Assembly (NCBI GenBank): GCA_934255485.1
Contig: CAKQOG010000029.1
Location: forward strand, 1 to 29,204
Direction: 5' to 3'
From: an uncultured Prevotellamassilia sp.
GTDB taxonomy: Bacteria > Bacteroidota > Bacteroidia > Bacteroidales > Bacteroidaceae
DNA: 29,204 bases
Shown here: piece by piece, positions 1 through 6,271 of the stretch
Position numbering within the stretch: the stretch's first letter is position 1
Layout: every line of letters begins with the position of its first letter
The notes under the pieces: generated by a model
Seen by the model: the letters and a program-made list of their open reading frames with translations, nothing else
The model's database searches: none
Told to the model about the DNA's origin: nothing
Program-made: the position numbers and the translations under genes

Positions 1-112
1 CACCGTTTTTGGATATAACCGGATATGACTCTATGTAAAGATACCATTCCTTGCGAAACTCTGCCTTGCGAAGTTTTACGGAAACACGGGTGTGGGATAG
101 AGATTTCTTCAT
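1..112 (-). CDS. Tyrosine-type site-specific recombinase, N-terminal fragment (runs off the window)
   Basis: Only the first 37 codons are present. The reading starts at an ATG at 112-110 and begins MKKSLSHTRVSVKLRK, followed by a segment with EWYLYIESYPV. This matches, from memory, the N-terminal arm of the Bacteroidetes tyrosine recombinases found on mobile elements, where a basic SLSxTRVSVKLRK stretch precedes a short beta segment. The catalytic domain (R...HxxR...Y) would lie to the left of the window, so activity cannot be judged. The start is only 8 nt after the end of the broken HTH gene at 121-672, an operon-like arrangement usual for this pair. Its presence suggests that position 1 lies inside an integrated element or a decayed one. 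Confidence 0.7.
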   Translation of the reverse strand, partial: MKKSLSHTRVSVKLRKAEFRKEWYLYIESYPVISKNG

Positions 113-120
113 AGGGATGC

Positions 121-672
121 TTATTTATAGAGGTTGTCTATTTCCTTCTTGGGCACATATACGAAATTGCCGATTTGCCGAGTAGGAATTGAAAACTTTC
201 TGATTTGAAGATATAGTGTACTATCATTCATGTGGTATTTCTCACACGCTTACTGTATCGTGTAGCAGTCCTTTGGTTCCAAACTATACAACTTTGGAAT
301 GGGCTTGGGCTGCTTTTTAAGCAAGCTCTTCCTTAGAGGGTACATCTCCATAAGCGTTTCTTTACTTACACGTGTTTGGCGTTGCCCTACGTTAACACTT
401 GGAATAACGCCCTTTCGGATTTGGCGATAAAGGGTTTCCTTACTGATGCCAAACATAGAATAGGCTTCGGGAACGGTGATGTACTCTTGGTCTTTGGGAA
501 TAGCTTTGGCTATGGCATCCAAACGTTCATTTCTTTTCTCTTCATCTTTTCTGCGTTTAAATGCAACTTTAGAACATCTTGGTGAGCAATACTAAGACGT
601 GATAGTCTTTGCGACGAATGGCTCACCGCAAATCTTGCATTTCCTTGTTATCTCAAACTTTGCTACAGCCAT
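121..672 (-). pseudogene. Zinc-ribbon plus double helix-turn-helix (excisionase-like) gene, broken by two in-frame stops
   Basis: Reading from the ATG at 672-670 gives a 183-codon frame that stays in register to a TAA at 121-123 but is interrupted twice: TAG at 592-594 (codon 27) and TAA at 250-252 (codon 141). Codons 1-35 begin MAVAKFEITRKCKICG and hold a likely zinc ribbon with Cys12, Cys15, Cys29 and Cys33; the amber sits just before the third Cys. Codons about 54-100 form an excisionase/MerR-like HTH (YITVPEAYSMFGISKETLYR). After the second stop a further HTH-like segment continues (KYHMNDSTLYLQIRKFSIP). From memory, intact Bacteroidetes homologues are one continuous protein placed just upstream of a tyrosine recombinase, as here. 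Single-base changes CAG to TAG and GAA to TAA would explain both stops, which is inference. A TTG at 522-520 could restart a 90-residue middle piece. Host genes nearby end in TAG, so amber recoding is not expected. Confidence 0.75.
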
Positions 673-714
673 ACAGTTTTATTATTACTTATGTTTATTA
701 AGTGTCACATTATC

Positions 715-732
715 TACCAATAAGTGTTGGTA
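715..732. promoter_or_regulatory. Perfect inverted repeat upstream of the HTH gene, possible operator
   Basis: TACCAATAAGTGTTGGTA is a 6-bp perfect inverted repeat with a 6-nt spacer, 43 bp upstream of the HTH start. It could be an operator for the HTH protein or a weak structure without function. No convincing Bacteroidetes promoter was found around it. Confidence 0.25.
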
Positions 733-802
733 CAAATATGATGCAAAAAATAAAGCAAATATCCGAAAAGAGCGAAAGAAATACAAAGTTTAACCAAAAA
801 GA

Positions 803-835
803 AAATCCGCATAACTCATTGAGCTATGCGGATTT
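803..835 (-). terminator. Rho-independent terminator of dnaK
   Basis: AAATCCGCATA pairs with TATGCGGATTT across a short central part (CTCA/TGAG with one mismatch). On the minus strand the hairpin is followed by a T-rich stretch. It lies 33 bp after the dnaK stop. Confidence 0.75.
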
Positions 836-867
836 ATCTATCTATACCTTTCGGTAGTTATCTATAC

Positions 868-2796
868 TTACTTAACCTCCTCGAAGTCAGCATCTTGGAT
901 GTCGTCTTTGCTATTTGAAGATGGACCTTGTTGAGGACCAGCTTGTTGTTGAGCACCTTGGGCACCAGCACCTGGTTGGCCTGCGGCACCAGCTTGGCTA
1001 TACATGTCGGCACTTGCTGCTTGCCATGCGTTGTTGAGTTCTGCTTTGGCAGCATCGATGGCGGCAATGTCTTGAGCCTTGTGAGCCTCTTTCAACTTGT
1101 TGAGAGCAGCTTCAATAGGAGCTTTCTTGTCGGCTGGTATCTTGTCACCAAGTTCCTTGAGTTGGTTCTCGGTTTGGAAGATCATAGAGTCGGCTTCGTT
1201 GATTTTATCAACGCGTTCGCGCTCTTTCTTATCTGCTTCGGCATTTGCTTGTGCTTCTGCCTTCATGCGGTTGATTTCGTCTTCGGTCAAGCCACTTGAT
1301 GCTTCGATGCGGATGGTTTGCTCTTTACCTGTTGCTTTATCCTTGGCAGATACTTTGAGTATACCATTGGCATCGATATCGAATGTTACTTCGATTTGAG
1401 GAACACCACGGCGTGCTGGAGCGATACCAGCAAGGTTGAAACGACCGATGCTCTTGTTGTCGCGAGCAAATTGACGTTCACCTTGAAGTACGTGAATTGT
1501 TACTTCGGGTTGGTTATCTTCGGCTGTGGTGAACACTTGGCTCTTTTTGCAAGGGATGGTTGAGTTGGCTTCGATAAGCTTTGTCATTACGCCACCCATT
1601 GTTTCGATACCGAGTGAAAGTGGGGTTACATCGAGCAATACGATGTCGCCTACGCCCTTTTCTTTGTTCAAGATAGCGCCTTGGATAGCTGCACCTACGG
1701 CTACTACTTCGTCGGGATTAACACCCTTTGAAGGAGCTTTGCCAAAGAAGTCTTCAACGAGCTTTTGTACAGCTGGTATACGGGTTGAACCACCTACAAG
1801 GATTACTTCGTCGATGTCTGAAGTGCTAAGACCTGCGCCTTGAAGTGCTGCTTGGCATGGAGCTTTACAAGCTTCGATTAGGCCATGTGCCAATTGTTCG
1901 AATTGTGCACGTGTAAGAGTCTTTACTAAGTGCTTTGCTGTATTGTTTACAGAGGTGATGTATGGCAAGTTAATGTCGGTTGTTGTTGAACTTGAAAGTT
2001 CAATTTTTGCCTTCTCTGCTGCTTCTTTCAAGCGTTGCATTGCCATTGGGTCGGTAGAAAGGTCTACGCCTTCTTCTTTCTTAAACTCGCTAACGAGCCA
2101 ATCGATGATTACGTGGTCGAAGTCATCACCACCGAGGTGGGTATCGCCATTGGTTGAAAGAACTTCGAACACACCGCTACCGAACTCAAGGATAGAGATA
2201 TCGAATGTACCACCACCGAGGTCGAACACTGCAATTTTCATGTCCTTGTTGGCTTTGTCAATACCATAAGCAAGTGCTGCTGCGGTTGGTTCGTTTACGA
2301 TACGCTTAACGTCGAGACCTGCAATTTGACCTGCCTCTTTAGTAGCTTGACGTTGAGAGTCTGAGAAGTAAGCAGGAACTGTGATAACAGCTTCGGTTAC
2401 TTCTTGTCCAAGATAGTCTTCGGCAGTTTTCTTCATTTTCTGAAGAATCATTGCTGAGATTTCTTGTGGAGTGTATTGGCGACCATCTACTTCGACACGT
2501 GCAGTGTTGTTTTCGCCACGTACCACTTTGTAAGGCATACGTGCAATTTCTTTTTGCACTTGGTCGTAGTTTTCGCCCATGAAACGTTTGATAGAGTAAA
2601 TGGTGCGAAGAGGGTTGGTTACGGCTTGACGCTTAGCAGGGTCGCCCACCTTACGTTCGCCGCCTTCAACAAATGCTACTACAGAAGGTGTAGTGCGCTT
2701 GCCTTCGCTATTTGCTATTACTATTGGTTCGTTACCTTCGAATACTGAAACGCAACTGTTAGTTGTACCTAAGTCAATACCAATAATCTTTCCCAT
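868..2796 (-). CDS. dnaK: Molecular chaperone DnaK (Hsp70)
   Basis: This is a 642-residue cytosolic Hsp70, the usual length for the family. The nucleotide-binding domain occupies about residues 1-380, starting with the phosphate loop IGIDLGTTNS near residue 5 and containing IFDLGGGTFD-type and VGGSTRIP signatures. The substrate-binding domain follows (about 390-505), then an alpha-helical lid and a Gly/Ala/Gln-rich linker before the conserved acidic end DADFEEVK. With DnaJ and GrpE it refolds or holds unfolded proteins by ATP-driven cycles; neither partner gene is adjacent. It is monocistronic, with a terminator 33 bp downstream. A near-perfect sigma-54 promoter lies upstream, giving a leader of about 64 nt. 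No CIRCE element is visible, so heat regulation by HrcA is not supported by this sequence. Confidence 0.98.
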   Translation of the reverse strand: MGKIIGIDLGTTNSCVSVFEGNEPIVIANSEGKRTTPSVVAFVEGGERKVGDPAKRQAVTNPLRTIYSIKRFMGENYDQVQKEIARMPYKVVRGENNTARVEVDGRQYTPQEISAMILQKMKKTAEDYLGQEVTEAVITVPAYFSDSQRQATKEAGQIAGLDVKRIVNEPTAAALAYGIDKANKDMKIAVFDLGGGTFDISILEFGSGVFEVLSTNGDTHLGGDDFDHVIIDWLVSEFKKEEGVDLSTDPMAMQRLKEAAEKAKIELSSSTTTDINLPYITSVNNTAKHLVKTLTRAQFEQLAHGLIEACKAPCQAALQGAGLSTSDIDEVILVGGSTRIPAVQKLVEDFFGKAPSKGVNPDEVVAVGAAIQGAILNKEKGVGDIVLLDVTPLSLGIETMGGVMTKLIEANSTIPCKKSQVFTTAEDNQPEVTIHVLQGERQFARDNKSIGRFNLAGIAPARRGVPQIEVTFDIDANGILKVSAKDKATGKEQTIRIEASSGLTEDEINRMKAEAQANAEADKKERERVDKINEADSMIFQTENQLKELGDKIPADKKAPIEAALNKLKEAHKAQDIAAIDAAKAELNNAWQAASADMYSQAGAAGQPGAGAQGAQQQAGPQQGPSSNSKDDIQDADFEEVK

Positions 2797-2841
2797 GATT
2801 GTATTTTGTTTTTTTATTATTATTCAAATTGAGTTTTTTAT

Positions 2842-2859
2842 TGTGCTTTTTGTAGCACA
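2842..2859 (-). promoter_or_regulatory. Short stem-loop at the predicted 5' end of the dnaK leader
   Basis: On the minus strand TGTGCT and AGCACA pair around a 6-nt loop, right at the start expected from the sigma-54 promoter. It could stabilise the mRNA 5' end. It is not a CIRCE operator. Confidence 0.35.
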
Positions 2860-2868
2860 CTCATAATA

Positions 2869-2887
2869 ATGCAAGCAGCGTGCCAAA
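2869..2887 (-). promoter_or_regulatory. Sigma-54 (RpoN) -24/-12 promoter of dnaK
   Basis: The minus strand reads TTGGCACG, four bases, then TTGCAT. This fits the consensus YTGGCACG-N4-TTGCW at every fixed position. The predicted start is about position 2860, 64 nt before the dnaK ATG. No other site of this quality was seen in the window. Such a promoter requires RpoN and an AAA+ activator. Confidence 0.75.
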
Positions 2888-2895
2888 CTCGTTCG

Positions 2896-2929
2896 TGTCA
2901 GATAAAAAAAGTTTATGTCAGTTTGTCAG
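2896..2929. repeat. Three TGTCAG repeats upstream of the sigma-54 promoter
   Basis: TGTCAG occurs at 2896-2901, 2916-2921 and 2924-2929, in the same orientation, 9 to 42 bp upstream of the -24 element. They could be activator sites, although enhancer sites usually lie further away. The pattern is plain; the role is a guess. Confidence 0.35.
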
Positions 2930-2994
2930 TAACTAATATTTACAAAATCAATCATTCTGTTAAATAGTCGGTAAAATCGTAGTTATCAATAACT

Positions 2995-3354
2995 TTAAGT
3001 CTCTATGGTAGTATTATTTTTAAGCCAGAAGTTCGGCATTTCTATTTTAAATTCAGCATCAATAAAATGACATTGTTCCTTTATGATGCCACGGCGTCGA
3101 ACGGCAGGTTGTAAACAATAAGTGTCAAAATCATCCATATTTACATTTTCCACATGCGTCCAATGAGGAAATAGTAGTTTCATATAAGCCACAGCAATAC
3201 GCTTCACAGCATTAAAATCTCGTGTGTCAGCATTTTTGTCGCATGCTACCAACTCGTCGAATAGCAAACCATAGATGTTTTGTGTGCGGAGCGAATGAAG
3301 AATTTCAGAGAAATATTCCACATACAATGTCCAATTTCCTATATGTATAGTGAC
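2995..3354 (-). pseudogene. C-terminal remnant of a BrxL-like (Lon-related BREX) protein
   Basis: The frame is open from a TAG at 3357-3355 down to TAA at 2997-2995; about 110 residues can be read from a TTG at 3327. Recognisable pieces are YFSEILHSLR, then RDFNAVKR followed by MKLLFPHW, and RRRGIIKEQCHFID. In order and spacing these agree, from memory, with the part of BREX BrxL after the AAA+ core (YxxExLxxLR, RDxxAVxKT...KLLxPH, xxRRxIKEQ). A full protein has over 600 residues; the ATPase core, Walker motifs and N-terminus are missing. Homology begins where half of a dispersed repeat ends, at about 3338, so the gene was probably cut by insertion or deletion at the repeat. No other BREX gene (pglX, pglZ, brxC) is present. 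An unrelated small gene is possible but less likely. Confidence 0.6.
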
Positions 3355-3460
3355 CTAAGGGCACTGCCATAGGCTTTAGTCTTTTGGACTTTCATCCCGT
3401 GCCTTTCAAAATTAATTTTGAGCATTTACTTATCTAAAATTATTTTGTCCACTTACTTAT
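3338..3460 (-). repeat. Dispersed palindromic repeat, half copy (copy 1)
   Basis: On the minus strand it matches one half of the copies at 28822-29204: flank, then a GGGATGAAAGTCC hairpin core, the AAAAGACTA segment, a GCCTATGGCAGTGCC hairpin and a TATACATATAGG end. Only one arm is present. Its inner end abuts the brxL-like remnant. The outer 49 bp (3412-3460) recur at 7458-7506 with one difference. Confidence 0.75.
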
Positions 3461-3494
3461 CTGATGAACTTTGACATTCCAACGCTCATAATTC

Positions 3495-3533
3495 AAAAAA
3501 AATCGGGCACGATAGTTGTTTGCCCGTTTTTTT
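3495..3533. terminator. Bidirectional hairpin terminator
   Basis: CGGGCA and TGCCCG form a stem around an 11-nt loop, flanked by a run of 8 A on one side and 7 T on the other. It can stop transcription in both directions. The nearest gene reading towards it is the AraC-type regulator, which ends about 350 bp away on the minus strand. Confidence 0.7.
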
Positions 3534-3616
3534 GAAAATATGAGCGGTTTTGTTATATTAATGAAAATCAAGTGGTTATGTATGCTTGCAAGGTTTTTCT
3601 ATTAACTTTTCCTTTT

Positions 3617-3731
3617 TATCATACGTGCTCTTATGCCCTAAGGATACGTATCCTTGTTATGTAAGGATACGTATGATAAGCCCATAAGGATACGTTTTCT
3701 TGTGTGCTTATCATACGTGTTATAACAAGGG
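3617..3731. repeat. Array of five units with a 23-bp period, TACGT core
   Basis: TACGT recurs at 3622, 3645, 3668, 3691 and 3714, exactly 23 bp apart. Units 2, 3 and 4 begin AAGGATACGT; units 1 and 5 begin TATCATACGT. Inside lie a 16-bp palindrome AAGGATACGTATCCTT (3640-3655) and a 12-bp inverted repeat ACGTATGATAAG / CTTATCATACGT (3669-3680, 3707-3718). There is no gene in 3461-3888; this array and the terminator are the only structures seen there. It may bind a protein cooperatively. The units are too short and too alike throughout to be a CRISPR. Confidence 0.7.
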
Positions 3732-3888
3732 CTGTTAGCGAAATGGTTACATGAAAGAGCCGTTTTATGTTAAATTCATTAATATTTCATTTCTATTTCA
3801 ACAATTCAAAATGTCAATAAATGTTCACAAATTCTGTTTATGCGAGGGCTGCAAATAGCTCATGATTTGTCTATGTTTATGCGCCGCG

Positions 3889-4731
3889 TTATTTGCTAAC
3901 GTGGCTATCTCTTATTTGTTGTGGCGTAAGCCCAGTATGTTGTTTGAAGTAACGGCAGAAAAAGCTGACATCGGTAAAATGATAGTTCCAAGCTATTTCC
4001 TTTATGCTTTGACTGCTGCGTTTAAGTTGCATTTTGAGTTGCAAAATAACATATTGGTCGATGATGTTTTTGGGTGTGTGCCCCGTTACTTGTCGCACGA
4101 TGTTGGTGAGATATTTTGAGGTGATGCGCATGAGGCTTGCATAGTAGTTTACGTCTCGATGCAACATATAGTCTCTCTCAAGTATCATCATGAAATGGTT
4201 AAATAATTCTCTCACCCGATACGATTTTACGTCGTCGGGGCGGTACTGCGGGTTGCGCTGCAAGTATTCGTGAAACCCAATGAAGAAAGCCTTTAGTTGG
4301 CAAAGCACCAATTGCGATATGCAGGTGCATTCAGACTGCTCAAAATATACCTTGAGCAGGGCAAACATGCTGTTAATGATGTTTGTTACCACGGGCGTGT
4401 CTTGTCGGCAACGGTCTTCGCGTAGAGAAGAGTATACGGTTTGCTCCAACTGCAAACTTGCCTCGCGAAGCAACGACGGGTTGTATTTCAATATCTCAAA
4501 TTGTGGCAAAGGGTAGGGTGCTTTCAGTTCCACCACGTCGTTGGGAAACACCGTGATAACTGCCCCTTCGTAAAGTTGCCAATCTTTATAATTCACGCTC
4601 AGCACAGCTTTACCTTTACGGCAAATCAGTATTGCGCCGTAAGTTAAAACTTGCGGACCCTCTTGCCATGTTTCCAAACCAGTGGTAAATAGTTCTGCCT
4701 CTTGGTGGCTGCTCAATTCTTTTAAATCCAT
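3889..4731 (-). CDS. AraC-family transcriptional regulator
   Basis: A 280-residue protein starting at the ATG at 4731-4729 (MDLKELSSHQ); an upstream in-frame extension to 4926 is rejected because it crosses the promoter region and is low-quality sequence. Residues about 1-150 form a cupin-like sensing domain (KGKAVLSVNYKDWQLYEGAVITVFPND). Residues about 180-278 hold the double HTH of AraC/XylS proteins, with IKEIAWNYHFTDVSFFCRYF as the second helix-turn-helix and GLTPQQIRDS at the end. It is divergent from the efflux operon, with 207 bp between the starts, so it most likely controls that operon and itself in response to a small molecule. The ligand cannot be told from the sequence. Confidence 0.9.
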   Translation of the reverse strand: MDLKELSSHQEAELFTTGLETWQEGPQVLTYGAILICRKGKAVLSVNYKDWQLYEGAVITVFPNDVVELKAPYPLPQFEILKYNPSLLREASLQLEQTVYSSLREDRCRQDTPVVTNIINSMFALLKVYFEQSECTCISQLVLCQLKAFFIGFHEYLQRNPQYRPDDVKSYRVRELFNHFMMILERDYMLHRDVNYYASLMRITSKYLTNIVRQVTGHTPKNIIDQYVILQLKMQLKRSSQSIKEIAWNYHFTDVSFFCRYFKQHTGLTPQQIRDSHVSK

Positions 4732-4791
4732 GTTCTTAACGCCGAAGCTTTTGGAGTGTTGTGTTCGCTTTTTGCTTGTAAAAGTACATAA

Positions 4792-4799
4792 CAAATGTA
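4792..4799 (-). promoter_or_regulatory. -7 box for the AraC-type regulator gene
   Basis: The minus strand reads TACATTTG, which fits the Bacteroidetes -7 consensus TAnnTTTG. The predicted start is about 4785, giving a leader of some 55 nt. No good -33 TTTG is seen. Confidence 0.4.
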
Positions 4800-4874
4800 A
4801 TATAAAGGAATAATTGTTCTTAAATCGTCTATTTGTAGCGAAATATTTAAAGTAAATAACCCTAAAGAATGCCA

Positions 4875-4882
4875 TACCTTTG
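4875..4882 (+). promoter_or_regulatory. -7 box of the efflux operon promoter
   Basis: TACCTTTG is an exact TAnnTTTG match. The predicted start is about 4890, some 50 nt before the tolC-like ATG. The -33 element is poor, which would suit an activator-dependent promoter under the divergent AraC-type protein. Confidence 0.5.
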
Positions 4883-4938
4883 CACCTAAAAATTATGAAG
4901 CATTTTAGGATAAACAGAAATAACACAAACCATAACGG

Positions 4939-6243
4939 ATGATAAAAAAATATTTATTTGTTAGCTTCTTGCTACTGGGGGGCGCAGTTGGTGCTAAGGC
5001 ACAGCAAGCCATGACTATTGCTCAACTCTTTAATAAGATAGAGGCCAATAGCAAGAGTTTGCGTAGCGCAAAGATGGGCGTTGAAGCAGCTCAACTTAGC
5101 ATAGAGTCGGCAAAGAGCAAACGGTTGCCCGACCTCGATGCGCAACTCTCGGTGAGCTACATTGGCAATGCGCTACTAACCGACCGCAACCTCTCTAACA
5201 TGCAAGGGCTGAGAAGTCCACACTACGGCAATAATTTTGCCTTTCAAGCCCAACAAGTGGTGTATGCTGGTGGTGCCATCGATGCTGGCATTAGGCTTGC
5301 CGAGTTAGGCAAACGCCAAGCCGAAGTAGGCGTAAAACTCACTCGCCAACAAACTTGTTTTGTGGCTCTTGGGCAGTATCTCGACCTTTTCAAGATAGAC
5401 AATCAAGTGCGGGTTTATGAACAAAACATCAAGCTAACAGAGCAGCTCATAGCCGACATCAAAGAGAGGCAAAAGCAAGGTATGGCGCTGAAGAACGACA
5501 TTACAAGATACGAACTTCAGATGGAAAACCTTAAACTTGGCCTTACTGCTCTTTGCAACAACCGAAGCATCCTTAACCATCAGCTTTGCAACACCCTTGG
5601 TATGAGCCAAGATGAGACGATTAAGCCCGATGCCTCAATCGTAGATAAGGCTTACAAGCAAGAGGGTGAGGCGCATTGGCAAACGGCAAGTGCGCATAGT
5701 TCGCCTCTTTTAGAGCAGAGCTTGAATGCTATACGCATAGCCGAACAAAAGGAGAAGATTGCCAAGAGCGACCTCTTGCCCAAGGTGGCTTTGGTGGCAG
5801 CTAACAATTTTGATGGTCCTATCACTTTTGAACTTCCACCCATCAACAAAAACCTCAACGTGTGGTATGTGGGCGTTGGTATAAAGTATAGCCTTAGTTC
5901 GCTCTTCAAGAGTAACAAGCGCGTTAAGCAAGCTGCCGTCGAAACTCGCCAAGCCCAAGAAAATCACATGGTGCAAACAGAGCAGCTCAACAACAATGTG
6001 CAGGCAGCTTATGTGCAGTATCAACAAACCTACGTAGAGCTCGAAACGCAGCAAAAGAGTGTGGAACTGGCTCGCCAAAACTACGAGGTTATGAACTCTC
6101 GCTATCTTAACCAAATGGCGCTCGTTACCGACATGGTAGACGCCTCGAACCTCCGCCTCAATGCCGAACTCAAAGAGGTGGATGCTCGCATCAACATTGT
6201 GTATGCCTACTACCGCATGAAGTATGTGGCTGGCGAAATATAA
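4939..6243 (+). CDS. TolC-family outer-membrane efflux protein
   Basis: A 434-residue protein with a signal peptide (about residues 1-21, cut after GAKA). The rest is an outer-membrane efflux protein fold: two long, repeated alpha-helical hairpin regions rich in Gln, Ala and Leu (for example RQTCFVALGQYLDLFKIDNQVRVYEQ and the C-terminal TYVELETQQKSVELARQNYEV segment), with beta segments forming the membrane channel. It would assemble as a trimer and provide the exit duct. It is first in an operon with the HlyD-type adaptor (28-bp gap) and an MFS transporter, so it should work in an EmrAB-TolC-like drug or metabolite exporter. Substrate is unknown. Confidence 0.93.
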   Translation: MIKKYLFVSFLLLGGAVGAKAQQAMTIAQLFNKIEANSKSLRSAKMGVEAAQLSIESAKSKRLPDLDAQLSVSYIGNALLTDRNLSNMQGLRSPHYGNNFAFQAQQVVYAGGAIDAGIRLAELGKRQAEVGVKLTRQQTCFVALGQYLDLFKIDNQVRVYEQNIKLTEQLIADIKERQKQGMALKNDITRYELQMENLKLGLTALCNNRSILNHQLCNTLGMSQDETIKPDASIVDKAYKQEGEAHWQTASAHSSPLLEQSLNAIRIAEQKEKIAKSDLLPKVALVAANNFDGPITFELPPINKNLNVWYVGVGIKYSLSSLFKSNKRVKQAAVETRQAQENHMVQTEQLNNNVQAAYVQYQQTYVELETQQKSVELARQNYEVMNSRYLNQMALVTDMVDASNLRLNAELKEVDARINIVYAYYRMKYVAGEI

Positions 6244-6271
6244 TCAATTACGAAAAAAAAGATAAACAGTA

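Noticed and set aside
592..594. Amber codon read as glutamine (recoding as in some crAss-like phages)
   Set aside because: Genes of the same chromosome (mraY, ftsL-like, rsmH, M20 peptidase) end in TAG, the second stop in the broken gene is TAA, and no suppressor tRNA is seen.
928..2748. Several plus-strand readings inside dnaK
   Set aside because: They are opposite-strand shadows of a certain gene and have no similarity to known families.
2842..2859. CIRCE operator for HrcA
   Set aside because: The inverted repeat TGTGCT/AGCACA does not match TTAGCACTC-N9-GAGTGCTAA in sequence or length.
3617..3731. CRISPR array
   Set aside because: The 23-bp units leave no unique spacers of usual length, and repeats vary in prefix; no cas gene is near.
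4732..4926. 65-residue N-terminal extension of the AraC-type regulator
   Set aside because: It would cover both divergent promoters, is Phe-rich without family similarity, and the ATG at 4731 gives a normal AraC-type length.
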